A stretch of 64,000 bases of DNA from Gammaproteobacteria bacterium UBA5109 (GTDB lineage: Bacteria; Pseudomonadota; Gammaproteobacteria; Pseudomonadales; Pseudohongiellaceae): positions 186,431 through 250,430 of the forward strand of contig DHZH01000001.1 of the NCBI GenBank assembly GCA_002414385.1. Reading direction: 5' to 3'. The notes under the pieces are model-generated. The model did no database searches. It saw only the letters and a program-made list of their open reading frames with translations, and had not been told where the DNA came from. Of the stretch, positions 43,206 through 52,476 are shown in pieces. The position numbers were made by a program, and so were the translations under genes. Position 1 is the stretch's first letter; each line of letters begins with the position of its first letter.

Positions 43206-44090
43206 ATGCAGATTCTGGATGGCCGCGCAACCGCTGCTCAACTGAAAAAAGAAATTGCCGACAAGGTAAAAAAAATCCAGGCTGCCGGCGGGAAAGTCCC
43301 TCATCTGGCAGCGGTCATTGTTGGAGATGACGGTGCCAGTCAAACCTACGTCAGCAATAAAGTCCGAACCTGTGAAGAGCTGGGGTTTGAATCGACGCTG
43401 ATTGCCTTGCCGAGCAGTACTTCTGAAGCGGAATTACTGGCAAAGGTCCATGAGCTCAATGAGAATACTGAAGTGGATGGTTTTATTGTGCAGGTGCCGC
43501 TTCCTGATCATATCGATGAAGACAAGGTCACTGAAGCAATCAAGCCTGAAAAGGATGTAGACGGTTTTCATCCGGAAAACCTGGGCCGCATGATGCTTGG
43601 ACTGCCGACTTATATTTCAGCCACGCCCAACGGTATTCTTGAATTACTCAGGCGCAACGGCGTCAAAACGACTGGCAAGCACTGCGTCGTGGTAGGGCGC
43701 AGCAATATCGTCGGCACGCCGATGTCGATCCTGATGTCGCGCAACGCTGAGCCGGGGAACTGCACCGTGACCCTGGTTCACAGCCGAACGGCCAATATGC
43801 AGGAAGTCTGTGCCAGTGCGGATATCCTGATCGTGGCGATCGGCAAAGCGGAATTTGTCAGCGCAGACATGGTCAAGGAAGGCGCAGTGGTCATAGATGT
43901 CGGCACCACCCGTGTCCCGGATGAGTCCAAACCCAAAGGTTTTGCCCTGAAGGGTGATGTGGATTTCGAGGCGGTGAAGGATAAATGCAGTTTTATCACG
44001 CCGGTGCCCGGTGGCGTCGGACCGATGACCATTGTTTCGCTGATGCAGAATACTTTGCGGGCAGTGGAAAGAAAGAATAAGAAAAAATGA
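43206..44090 (+). CDS. folD: Methylenetetrahydrofolate dehydrogenase / methenyltetrahydrofolate cyclohydrolase
   Basis: 294 residues from ATG 43206. Motifs: V-G-D-D-G-A-S-Q-T-Y-V-S-N-K (Y and K catalytic) near 50, V-Q-V-P-L-P near 97, V-V-V-G-R-S-N-I-V-G-T-P near 165 (NADP), and P-G-G-V-G-P-M-T near the end. Interconverts 5,10-methylene-, methenyl- and 10-formyl-THF. Frame is open 60 codons upstream but inside the haem-protein gene. Followed by a 169-bp gap holding a palindromic element. Confidence 0.96.
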   Translation: MQILDGRATAAQLKKEIADKVKKIQAAGGKVPHLAAVIVGDDGASQTYVSNKVRTCEELGFESTLIALPSSTSEAELLAKVHELNENTEVDGFIVQVPLPDHIDEDKVTEAIKPEKDVDGFHPENLGRMMLGLPTYISATPNGILELLRRNGVKTTGKHCVVVGRSNIVGTPMSILMSRNAEPGNCTVTLVHSRTANMQEVCASADILIVAIGKAEFVSADMVKEGAVVIDVGTTRVPDESKPKGFALKGDVDFEAVKDKCSFITPVPGGVGPMTIVSLMQNTLRAVERKNKKK

Positions 44091-44100
44091 AATTAAGCCC

Positions 44101-44204
44101 GAGCCGATTCCGGCATTCTCGACACGCCAAAAAACGTACATCCATGTACAGGCTCGGCTGGCGACGTCCTGTCGCCAGACGGTCGAAAATGCCGGAACCG
44201 GCTC
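44101..44204. repeat. Cloverleaf-like palindromic element between folD and trpD
   Basis: Outer arms 44101-44123 and 44182-44204 pair over 23 bp with two mismatches. Inside are two more perfect hairpins: GTACAT/ATGTAC (44136-44149) and CTGGCGAC/GTCGCCAG (44158-44178). Flanking AAGCCC occurs directly on both sides (44095-44100, 44208-44213). The element looks like a small mobile or REP-type palindromic unit; it may also stabilise the folD mRNA 3' end. No second copy was noticed in the window. Confidence 0.7.
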
Positions 44205-44259
44205 CTGAAGCCCAATGTTTCATTCAGTTTCATCAGTAAAATTTATAGTGGAATAACAC

Positions 44260-45285
44260 ATGACTGATACCCCGACAGCACTGAAACCCTATATTGCCAA
44301 AGTAACTGAAACCCAGACCCTGAGTTTTGCAGAGGCAAGTGAGGCCTTTGAAATTATCATGAGTGGGGGCGCGACGCCGGCACAGATAGCCGGTTTCCTG
44401 GTGGCTTTGCGGATGCGTGGTGAAGATGTCAGTGAACTTAGTGCTGCTGTGAATGTGATCCGCTCCAAGGCACTGCCGGTTAAAGCACCGGCCGGCGCGA
44501 TTGATATTGTCGGCACCGGCGGTGACGGTTCGGGTACCCTTAACATTTCCACGGCAACGGCAATTGTGGTTGCGGGCTGCGGCGTGCCGGTTGCCAAGCA
44601 TGGCAATCGGGCCCTGTCTTCAAAATCCGGCACGGCTGATGTGCTAGCTGCGCTGGGCGTTAACCTGGATGCCCCTGTCGAAAAAATTGAGCAGGCCATC
44701 AGTGAAGCCGGAATCGGTTTCATGCTTGCGCCCAGGCATCATGCTTCATTTAAATATGTTGGCCCGGTGCGGATGGAGCTAGGGATTCGTACCATGTTCA
44801 ACATCCTCGGTCCCTTGTGTAATCCGGCCGGAGTCAGTCATTACCTGCTGGGGGTATTCAGCAGGGACTGGGTCAAACCGATGGCGCAGGTACTGGCACG
44901 ACTTGGCTGTAAAAAAGCCTGGGTGGTACATGGAGCGGATGGTCTGGATGAACTGAGCACAACCGGTGAAAACATCATTTGTGAAGTAGATGGCTCCGAA
45001 GTACGTGAATTCAGCCTGTCACCCGATACAGCCGGAATCGCCCGGGCCAGTCTGGACGAGCTGAAAGGCGGTGATGCTGACTACAATGCCGGACGTTTGC
45101 AGGCCTTGCTCTCCGGTCAGCAGGATGCCTATCGCGATATCGTGTTGTTTGATGCCGCTGCAGCGCTGTTGATCAGCGGTAAAGTCGGTGAGCTTGCGGA
45201 GGGAGTTACAGTGGCTGCCGAGGCCATTGACAGCGGTGCCGCACAAGCTGCCCTTGATGGCCTGGTTGCTATCAGCAATAGCTGA
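44260..45285 (+). CDS. trpD: Anthranilate phosphoribosyltransferase
   Basis: 341 residues, full length. The glycine-rich G-T-G-G-D-G-S-G-T-L-N-I-S-T near 85 binds PRPP, with K-H-G-N-R-A-L-S-S-K-S-G-T-A-D near 110 and a second D-E site late (V-H-G-A-D-G-L-D-E-L). It joins anthranilate and PRPP in tryptophan synthesis. trpG and trpC, its common partners, are not adjacent. A terminator follows. Confidence 0.95.
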   Translation: MTDTPTALKPYIAKVTETQTLSFAEASEAFEIIMSGGATPAQIAGFLVALRMRGEDVSELSAAVNVIRSKALPVKAPAGAIDIVGTGGDGSGTLNISTATAIVVAGCGVPVAKHGNRALSSKSGTADVLAALGVNLDAPVEKIEQAISEAGIGFMLAPRHHASFKYVGPVRMELGIRTMFNILGPLCNPAGVSHYLLGVFSRDWVKPMAQVLARLGCKKAWVVHGADGLDELSTTGENIICEVDGSEVREFSLSPDTAGIARASLDELKGGDADYNAGRLQALLSGQQDAYRDIVLFDAAAALLISGKVGELAEGVTVAAEAIDSGAAQAALDGLVAISNS

Positions 45286-45346
45286 GAGCCTCGTTAGGAA
45301 AAAATCGTCGGCAGGGTAAACCTTTCCCACCGGGCTACGTTATATA

Positions 45347-45399
45347 TAGCCAGGAAAAGCCACTTTTAGCCCGGGCACTTTTTCCTTTGGCTATTTTTT
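45347..45399 (+). terminator. Rho-independent terminator after trpD
   Basis: TAGCC-AGGAAAA (45347-45358) pairs with TTTTCCT-TT-GGCTA (45380-45393) with a small bulge, followed by a run of six T (45394-45399). Placed 62 bp after the trpD stop and before the efflux operon. Confidence 0.65.
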
Positions 45400-45472
45400 C
45401 CTATATTCACAAGAATATAGACACTACACTGTGGACCATTGTTAAGCTTGTCCACTGACATTGAGAAAAATT

Positions 45473-46870
45473 ATGGGGACAGATCAGTTAGATAATACCA
45501 GCGATTCCTTTATGCCTGGCAGGCGTAAATCCGGCAAAAAACGTTTGCTGGGTTTTGCCCTTGTAGTACTTGTCGGTATGGGCGGAGCTTATTTCTGGTT
45601 TCAGGGTGATGAAGAAGTTGAAGAAACAGAACCGCTGATCAGAATTGCCGAAATCGGTGATATAGAAAATACCATCGCGGCCACCGGCACCCTGAAGCCC
45701 TTTGAAACGGTTGAGGTCGGTGCGCAGGTTTCCGGCCAGCTAGTGCGTTTGTATGTTGAGGCTGGCGATGAAGTCGAAGCCGGCGATTTACTGGCTGAGA
45801 TCGATGCCAGCCAGCAGCAACAGCGGGTTGAATCCAGTCGAGCCAGTCTGGCCGGGCAAGAAGCACTGCTTGAATCGCGCATGTCTGCGCTGGAACTGGC
45901 ACGAGCCAATGCTGACCGGCAGCGACGCCTGATGGCAGAAGACGCCACCAGCCAACAGGATTTTGATAATGCCATGAACCAACTGGCCTCGGCCCAGGCT
46001 AGCCTGATTCAGACACAGCGGCAGATTGACCAGAGCCGTGCCAGCCTGGCGATTGAGGAACAGGAGCTGGAATATACCCGGATTGTTGCGCCAATCTCCG
46101 GGACAGTGGTTTCCCTGTCCATGACAGAAGGGCGAACCCTGAATGCTTCACAGCAGGCGCCGACCATCCTGACTATTGCTGATTTAACCGAGATGACGGT
46201 ACAGGCGGAAATTTCCGAAGCGGACATAGCCCGCCTGAGTACCGGAATGGAAGTCTATTTTACCACCCTGGGCGGAGGTAACCGACGCTGGAACAGTGAG
46301 TTGCGCCAGATACTGCCACAACCGGTTATAGAAAATAATGTGGTGCTCTACACCGGACTGTTTGATGTTGATAACAATGATGGTGCCTTGCTGCCGGAGA
46401 TGACAGCGCAGGTTTATTTTGTCACGTCAGCAGCCCGGGATGTGCTGACTGTCCCGATCGGAGCACTGACTTTTCTGGAAGGTGGACCGGCCAGTGCCGG
46501 CGCAGGCTTTTCTCAGGCCATGTCCGCACAGGCTGGTAATCTGCCCGGCAACCGCCCCGGCGGAATTGTCCGGCTGGAAGCCGGTGCAGGTCGTCCTGCC
46601 CTGGGTGACGGCAGTATCAATCGCGAACAACTCCGCGCTGGTCCGGCTGCCGGCGGCAGACGTAACCGTCTGGCTACGGTCCAGGTTCAGAATAATGACG
46701 GCACAATTACCGAACAGGAAATCATGGTTGGTTTGACCAGCCGGGTCGCAGCTGAAGTTGTTACCGGCTTACAGGCCGGTGATCAGGTGATTGCAGGCGT
46801 CCTGCAGGGTGATGTCAGTGGTATTGACCGTGACCAGATCCGAAACGCACTTCGGGGCGGGTTTCGGTGA
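45473..46870 (+). CDS. macA: MacA-like periplasmic adaptor of a MacAB-type pump
   Basis: 465 residues from ATG 45473 (a TTG in frame at 45461 is less likely). One N-terminal membrane helix (about 20-40), then the adaptor architecture: biotinyl-lipoyl halves around a long alpha-hairpin (about 105-190) and a beta-barrel. The late region has a glycine/arginine-rich insert of about 80 residues not found in E. coli MacA (371 residues). It bridges MacB and the outer-membrane channel. Its stop overlaps macB (GTGA). Confidence 0.88.
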   Translation: MGTDQLDNTSDSFMPGRRKSGKKRLLGFALVVLVGMGGAYFWFQGDEEVEETEPLIRIAEIGDIENTIAATGTLKPFETVEVGAQVSGQLVRLYVEAGDEVEAGDLLAEIDASQQQQRVESSRASLAGQEALLESRMSALELARANADRQRRLMAEDATSQQDFDNAMNQLASAQASLIQTQRQIDQSRASLAIEEQELEYTRIVAPISGTVVSLSMTEGRTLNASQQAPTILTIADLTEMTVQAEISEADIARLSTGMEVYFTTLGGGNRRWNSELRQILPQPVIENNVVLYTGLFDVDNNDGALLPEMTAQVYFVTSAARDVLTVPIGALTFLEGGPASAGAGFSQAMSAQAGNLPGNRPGGIVRLEAGAGRPALGDGSINREQLRAGPAAGGRRNRLATVQVQNNDGTITEQEIMVGLTSRVAAEVVTGLQAGDQVIAGVLQGDVSGIDRDQIRNALRGGFR

Positions 46871-48909
46871 GCACAATAAGCAGCACCATGTCAGATTCAT
46901 CCCTGCTGGGAGGGGAAGAGAGTGCTGCTGAGGTAAATTCCATTGCTGCTGATCGTGCCATCCCCCTGATTGAACTAAGAGAAGTAACCCGGACTTTTGT
47001 CACCGGTGGCGGTGTTGAGGTCAATGCCTTGCGAGGTATTGATTTAAAGATTTATGCCGGTGAATTCCTCGCCATTGTCGGACAGTCAGGCTCGGGTAAA
47101 TCCACCCTGATGAATATTCTCGGTTGTCTGGACCGGCCCACCAGCGGCAAATATCTCTTTGCCGGCCGTGATATTGAAAGTTTTGATGCAGACGGACTGG
47201 CCTGGCTCAGACGTGAGGCCTTTGGCTTTGTGTTCCAGAATTATAATTTGCTGGGAACTGAAAGTGCGCTGGAAAATGTCCAGGTACCGGCCGTTTATGC
47301 CGGGCTGAACTCACATGAACGAGCAGTGCGGGCTGAATCCCTGTTAAGTGCACTGGGTCTGGGCGATCGTATGGATCACCGGCCAACCCAGTTATCCGGT
47401 GGCCAGCAGCAGCGGGTATCCATCGCCCGTGCCATGATGAATGGCGGTAATGTGATACTGGCTGATGAGCCGACCGGCGCCCTGGATACGCAAAGTGGTA
47501 TTGAAGTCATGGCCTTGCTGGAGGATCTGGCAGCCAGGGGACATACCGTCATTCTGATTACCCATGACCAGGAAGTGGCTGCCCATGCCGAACGTATTAT
47601 TGAATTCCGGGACGGCGAAGTCATCAGTGATTCGGGACCCAAGGCCGAACATGTCGATGCCCGTAATAATGGCAAGTTGCGCGATATCTTTATGAGCCGC
47701 AAGGCATCACCAATGCTCTCGGGCATGGGTGAGGCCGTCAGAATGGCTTTTCGTTCCCTGAAAGCCAATATATTCCGTACCATGCTGACTCTGCTCGGTA
47801 TTGTGATCGGGGTTTCTTCGGTGGTTGCCATGCTGGCTATCGGTGAGGGAGCGCAGCAGGATATTCTGGCAATCATGAATCAGATGGGCACCAATGTCAT
47901 GACGGTGCGACCGGAACGACTGCCCGGTTCTTTCCGGCGTTTGCCATCGACTCTGACCCTGGATGATGCCCAGCAGGTTGAAGCCAATATCCCGAATATT
48001 GTCGCAGCGATACCACAAATGCAGTCCCGCAGCAGTACCATCCGTTATGGTAGAAATGATTCCGAATCATCCGTGATTGCCACCACCGGCGCCATGCCCG
48101 AAGTGGAATCCTGGCCGCTGGCGCAGGGGGTCTTTTTCACTGATCAGGACAGTGAACAGATCGCTGCCGTTACAGTGCTGGGCTCGGAAGTTGCAGCGAC
48201 CTTGTTCCCCGAAGGTCAGAATGCGCTGGGGGAGTATATTCTCATTGGAAATGTTCCTTTTCAGGTAATCGGTATCATGACCTCGAAAGGCTCTCAGGGT
48301 TTTAATAATCCTGATGATGCGGTTTATATACCCTTCAGAACCGGAGCTATCCGGGTTTTTGGTCAGGATAACGCCGAAGAAATCCGGGTGCTGGTCGACA
48401 ATGTTGATGTTATTGATCAGTCAGAACAGAATGTGCTGGAGTTTTTGACTGCCCGTCACGGAACCCAGGATATCCGTGTTGACCAGAACACCTCCTTTCT
48501 GGAATCAGCCTCCCAGTCACAGGAAACCTTCACGCTGCTGCTTGGATCAGTCGCAGCGATTTCACTGCTGGTGGGAGGTATCGGTGTCATGAATATCATG
48601 CTGGTTTCGGTCACTGAGCGAACCCGGGAAATTGGCGTACGCATGGCCACCGGTGCCCGGCAAAGCGACATTCTGTCCCAGTTTCTCTCTGAAGCGATTG
48701 TTGTGTCATGCTTTGGCGGCCTGATTGGTGTCGGGCTCGGAATAGGTGTAGGGCTGATTCTGGAGAGTTTCGGGGTGTCGGTATATTTTTCCAGTACCCC
48801 CATGCTGCTGGCTTTTACCTGTTCGGTCTCTACCGGCCTGATTTTCGGTTTCGCGCCGGCCCGCAAGGCATCAAAACTCGATCCGGTGGTGGCTCTGGCC
48901 AATGAATAA
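46867..48909 (+). CDS. macB: MacB-like ABC transporter, ATPase-permease fusion
   Basis: 680 residues from GTG 46867. N-terminal ABC ATPase (about 35-270): Walker A G-Q-S-G-S-G-K-S-T, signature L-S-G-G-Q-Q-Q-R-V-S-I-A, Walker B V-I-L-A-D-E-P-T-G-A-L-D. Then four membrane helices with a large periplasmic domain between the first and second, as in MacB. Drives export of macrolides, peptides or toxins through a tripartite pump; substrate unknown. Central gene of the macA-macB-OMF operon. Confidence 0.93.
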   Translation: MSTISSTMSDSSLLGGEESAAEVNSIAADRAIPLIELREVTRTFVTGGGVEVNALRGIDLKIYAGEFLAIVGQSGSGKSTLMNILGCLDRPTSGKYLFAGRDIESFDADGLAWLRREAFGFVFQNYNLLGTESALENVQVPAVYAGLNSHERAVRAESLLSALGLGDRMDHRPTQLSGGQQQRVSIARAMMNGGNVILADEPTGALDTQSGIEVMALLEDLAARGHTVILITHDQEVAAHAERIIEFRDGEVISDSGPKAEHVDARNNGKLRDIFMSRKASPMLSGMGEAVRMAFRSLKANIFRTMLTLLGIVIGVSSVVAMLAIGEGAQQDILAIMNQMGTNVMTVRPERLPGSFRRLPSTLTLDDAQQVEANIPNIVAAIPQMQSRSSTIRYGRNDSESSVIATTGAMPEVESWPLAQGVFFTDQDSEQIAAVTVLGSEVAATLFPEGQNALGEYILIGNVPFQVIGIMTSKGSQGFNNPDDAVYIPFRTGAIRVFGQDNAEEIRVLVDNVDVIDQSEQNVLEFLTARHGTQDIRVDQNTSFLESASQSQETFTLLLGSVAAISLLVGGIGVMNIMLVSVTERTREIGVRMATGARQSDILSQFLSEAIVVSCFGGLIGVGLGIGVGLILESFGVSVYFSSTPMLLAFTCSVSTGLIFGFAPARKASKLDPVVALANE

Positions 48910-50329
48910 AGTCAGCCCCTTGAAACTATCAGCCTTGTTGCTGCTGTCAGGTTTGCTTGCAGCCTGTGTTTCCGTGGAGGTTCCGGAGCTGGATGAAGCC
49001 ACTGTTCCTGATCAGTTCCAGGGGCCCATCGAGGAGCAGGCCGAAATGTGGCCGGACCTGAGCTGGTGGGAAAACTTTCAGACTCCCGAGCTGAATGAAC
49101 TGGTGACTGAAGTCAAAGCCAATAATCTGGACTTGCAGAATAATCGCCGCAACCTGGAGTCAGCCCAGATCAGCCTTGAAGAAGCCGGGTTTAACCTGTT
49201 TCCAGTTCCGCTACTGACAATCGGGACCGGCGCGGTCTATACCGACAGTCTTGGTGGAGCCGAACTGAATAACAGTCCGGCCCAGCCGGTCAATCTCAAT
49301 GCTGGCTTCACCTACAACAGTATTCTCAGCAAGCCGGCCAGCTTTGAACAGGCCCAGGCCCTGTATGATTCCAATCGCGCACTGGTTGCCGATACCGCAC
49401 TGAATACCCTGGGAACCACGGCATCGACCTATTTTCAGGTACTTTTTATCCGTGACCAGATTCAGGCGGCTGAACAGAACCTGATGAATGCCCTGGAAAT
49501 CGGCGATATTACCCAGGCACGGGTGGACGCCGGTGTGGCTGTCCCGATTGATGCTCTGCAACAACAAATTGCCATCCAGCAGCAACGCACCAATATCCAG
49601 AGCCTGCAGCAAATCGAGCTCTCGGCCCTGTCATCGCTGGCTCTCCTGCTTGGACGCTCGGTGCAGGGTTTTGCAGTAGACGGGGAAACCCTTGAAGTGA
49701 TTGATGTGCCGCAACTGCGACCGGGCATTCCTGCTGAACTTTTGCGGCGACGGCCGGACCTGGTCCAGGCTGAGGCCAATCTGCGGATTAATGTCGCCAA
49801 TGTTGAGCTGTCGCGGCTGAGTTTTTTCCCAAATTTGTCACTGACCGGCAATATCGGCGTCTCTGATGCCTCACTTTCAGATTTGATCAGCTCACCTGAT
49901 GATCTGCTGAATATTACTGCCAGTATCAGCCAGACTCTGCTGGATAACGGGGCCCGGGCCAGAAATTCGCGTCTTGCAGAGATCACTATGGAAAACAGCC
50001 TGAATAACTATACCCGGGCGGCACTCGGTGCATTTAATGAGATTGAGGTGCTGCTGAGTAATATCAGACTCCTGAGGGAGCAGGAAGTGGTTGCCGAGCA
50101 GCAACTGGCCCAGGCCGAAGAGTCCTTTAGGCTGGCTGAAGTCAGGTATCGGGAAGGGGTGGCTGATTTCCAGACCGTGCTGAATGCGCAAAACACCCTG
50201 TTTGCCCAGCGTACGGCCTATCTGAATAACAAGATTCAGCGGCTGAACGCCATGGTTGGCTTCTATCAGGCTCTCGGCGGTGGCTGGGATGCCGATGACG
50301 AGTCGACCATGACGATTGCCAATGAATAA
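48902..50329 (+). CDS. Outer-membrane efflux lipoprotein, NodT/OprM type
   Basis: 475 residues. Lipoprotein signal peptide with lipobox L-A-A-C (Cys at about residue 22). Two outer-membrane efflux repeats follow with the usual R-R-P-D-L-V-Q-A-E near the middle and Y-R-E-G-V-A-D-F-Q-T-V-L-N-A-Q late. Forms the TolC-like trimeric duct for the MacAB-like pump encoded upstream (8-bp overlap with macB). Complete tripartite system encoded in one operon. Confidence 0.92.
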   Translation: MNKVSPLKLSALLLLSGLLAACVSVEVPELDEATVPDQFQGPIEEQAEMWPDLSWWENFQTPELNELVTEVKANNLDLQNNRRNLESAQISLEEAGFNLFPVPLLTIGTGAVYTDSLGGAELNNSPAQPVNLNAGFTYNSILSKPASFEQAQALYDSNRALVADTALNTLGTTASTYFQVLFIRDQIQAAEQNLMNALEIGDITQARVDAGVAVPIDALQQQIAIQQQRTNIQSLQQIELSALSSLALLLGRSVQGFAVDGETLEVIDVPQLRPGIPAELLRRRPDLVQAEANLRINVANVELSRLSFFPNLSLTGNIGVSDASLSDLISSPDDLLNITASISQTLLDNGARARNSRLAEITMENSLNNYTRAALGAFNEIEVLLSNIRLLREQEVVAEQQLAQAEESFRLAEVRYREGVADFQTVLNAQNTLFAQRTAYLNNKIQRLNAMVGFYQALGGGWDADDESTMTIANE

Positions 50330-50511
50330 ACATGCTTAGCAGCGCTTTTTTATAAAAAATTTGTGTTCTGTGTCTAAGTTCCCTTGCTCCATGGAATTTT
50401 TCCCTGATTTTGTACTCTAAGTTTGGACTTTGGAGTGCAGGAAGTTTATCCTTCGCAATGTTCATTTAATGCAAATATCTACGATTCCGGCAGGTTTTGG
50501 TGTTATCCCGT

Positions 50512-52476
50512 ATGCTTGATGATATCACCCTAAAAGACCACAACCTCGAAAGACGGATTTTTCTGTCCCGCCTGCTTATCGGTGGCCTGATCGCAGGCTT
50601 GCTGATTGCCTTCCTGATTATCCGGCTGGTTTACCTGCAGGTTTACCAGCATGAATACTATTCCACGGTCTCTGATAATAATCGTATCTACAGTCAGGCA
50701 ATTGTTCCTACCCGAGGCCTGATTTATGACCGTAACGGTGTATTGCTGGCGGATAACAAGCCCAGTTATAACCTAACGGTTATTCGTGAAAACGTTCCTG
50801 ATCTGGATGCCAGCCTGGGCGTCATTCAAAACCTGATTGAGCTCTCCGCAGAGGATATTGAAGAATTTACCCAGCGCCAGCGTCGCCGGAACGTGCCGTT
50901 TTCATCCGTGCCGGTTGCTTTTAACCTGAGTGAAGATGAAATTGCCCGACTTGCCGTAAACCAGTTTCGCCTGCCAGGGTTTCAGGTTGAAGCTCAGCTT
51001 GTGCGTGATTATCCGCTGGGAGCCCCGGTTGCGCATGCCATTGGGTATCTCAGCAGTATCACCGAGCAGGAACTGCGCCAGGTGAATGCAGAAAACTATG
51101 CCGGCACTCATCAGTTCGGTAAAACCGGGGTGGAACGGTTCTACGAACAGATCCTGCACGGCCAGGTCGGCTATCAGATCGTAGAAAAGAATGCCCGGGG
51201 CCAGATCATGAATGTGCTGGACCGCAATGATCCGGTCCCCGGCGAAGACCTGGTACTGCATCTCGACAGTGAGTTACAGCTTGCTGCCTGGGAGGCTCTG
51301 GGTGATATGCGAGGCGGAGTTGTGGCGCTGGATGTCAATACCGGTGGAGTCCTGGCCATGGTCAGCAAACCGGCCTTTGACCCCAACCTCTTTGTAGGCG
51401 GTATCAGCCAGCGGGAATATACCGCCCTGAATGATCCGGTGCGTACGCCCCTGTTCAATCGGGCTCTGGGCAAATATTCACCCGGTTCAACGGTCAAGCC
51501 ATTTGTGGGGCTGGCCGGCCTGGATACCGGTGTCAGAAACCGGGAGTATGAAATTGAGGATCCCGGCTATTTTCATTTACCTGGAGATAGCCGGCGTTAT
51601 CATGACTGGACCTGGTGGGTTAATGAGAGTGGTCATCAGCGTGTAAACCTGGCCAAGGCAATCTATCAGTCCTGTGATATTTACTTCTGGGACATGGCTG
51701 TGGATATGGGAATTGATCGCATGTCACAGTTTATGGGGCGTTTCGGTTTCGGACGCAATACCAGCGTGGATATTTCGCAGGCCAGTGCCGGAACCCTGCC
51801 TTCCAGAGAATGGAAGCGGGAAAATCTTGGCCAGCCCTGGTACCCGGGAGAAACCCTGAACTCAGCAATCGGTCAGGGTTATACCGAGGCTACCCCCCTG
51901 CAGCTGGCCACAGCTACCATGGTCATGGCCAACAAGGGCCAGTGGCACCAGCCCATCATGCTCAGGCAGGTGGGGCTGGAAGGCGAAGCCATTCAGCATC
52001 AAAGTGCCATACCTGATGTCAATCTTAATAATCCGGATGACTGGAACTATATTCACCAGGCCATGCAGGATGTGGTGCATAAGGGTGACGGTGGTTATCG
52101 TAATAATGGCAGCGCCTATCCCTATATTGCCATGCTTGAACAAATGCCTTATCACATGGCAGGGAAATCCGGTACGGCCCAGGTTGTAGGAATTGCTGCG
52201 GATGAATTTGATCGTAATGCAGAGGTTGCTGAACGTTATCGGGATCATGCTCTGTTTATCGCTTTTGCCCCGGTAGAAAACCCTCAGATCGCGCTGGCTG
52301 TGTTTATCGAACATGGTGAGGGTGGCAGCTCGGTGGCAGGCCCCATCGCCAAACAATTACTGGATGTATACCTGCTGGATGAATTTGGTCAGCTCAAACA
52401 GGAATACATGAGCGAAAGTGCACTGCAGCAGTTGAGCTCGCTGCAGCAGGCGGCTGAAGAGGGCGAACAGCTGTGA
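50512..52476 (+). CDS. mrdA: Penicillin-binding protein 2
   Basis: 654 residues from ATG 50512; TTG and GTG codons 12-15 bp earlier are possible. One N-terminal membrane helix (about 22-42), a pedestal domain, then the transpeptidase: S-P-G-S-T-V-K-P (S-x-x-K), Q-S-C-D-I-Y-F (S-x-D in place of S-x-N), and K-S-G-T-A-Q (K-S-G). It crosslinks peptidoglycan during cell elongation with RodA, encoded by the overlapping next gene. First gene of a cell-wall and lipoate cluster. Confidence 0.95.
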   Translation: MLDDITLKDHNLERRIFLSRLLIGGLIAGLLIAFLIIRLVYLQVYQHEYYSTVSDNNRIYSQAIVPTRGLIYDRNGVLLADNKPSYNLTVIRENVPDLDASLGVIQNLIELSAEDIEEFTQRQRRRNVPFSSVPVAFNLSEDEIARLAVNQFRLPGFQVEAQLVRDYPLGAPVAHAIGYLSSITEQELRQVNAENYAGTHQFGKTGVERFYEQILHGQVGYQIVEKNARGQIMNVLDRNDPVPGEDLVLHLDSELQLAAWEALGDMRGGVVALDVNTGGVLAMVSKPAFDPNLFVGGISQREYTALNDPVRTPLFNRALGKYSPGSTVKPFVGLAGLDTGVRNREYEIEDPGYFHLPGDSRRYHDWTWWVNESGHQRVNLAKAIYQSCDIYFWDMAVDMGIDRMSQFMGRFGFGRNTSVDISQASAGTLPSREWKRENLGQPWYPGETLNSAIGQGYTEATPLQLATATMVMANKGQWHQPIMLRQVGLEGEAIQHQSAIPDVNLNNPDDWNYIHQAMQDVVHKGDGGYRNNGSAYPYIAMLEQMPYHMAGKSGTAQVVGIAADEFDRNAEVAERYRDHALFIAFAPVENPQIALAVFIEHGEGGSSVAGPIAKQLLDVYLLDEFGQLKQEYMSESALQQLSSLQQAAEEGEQL

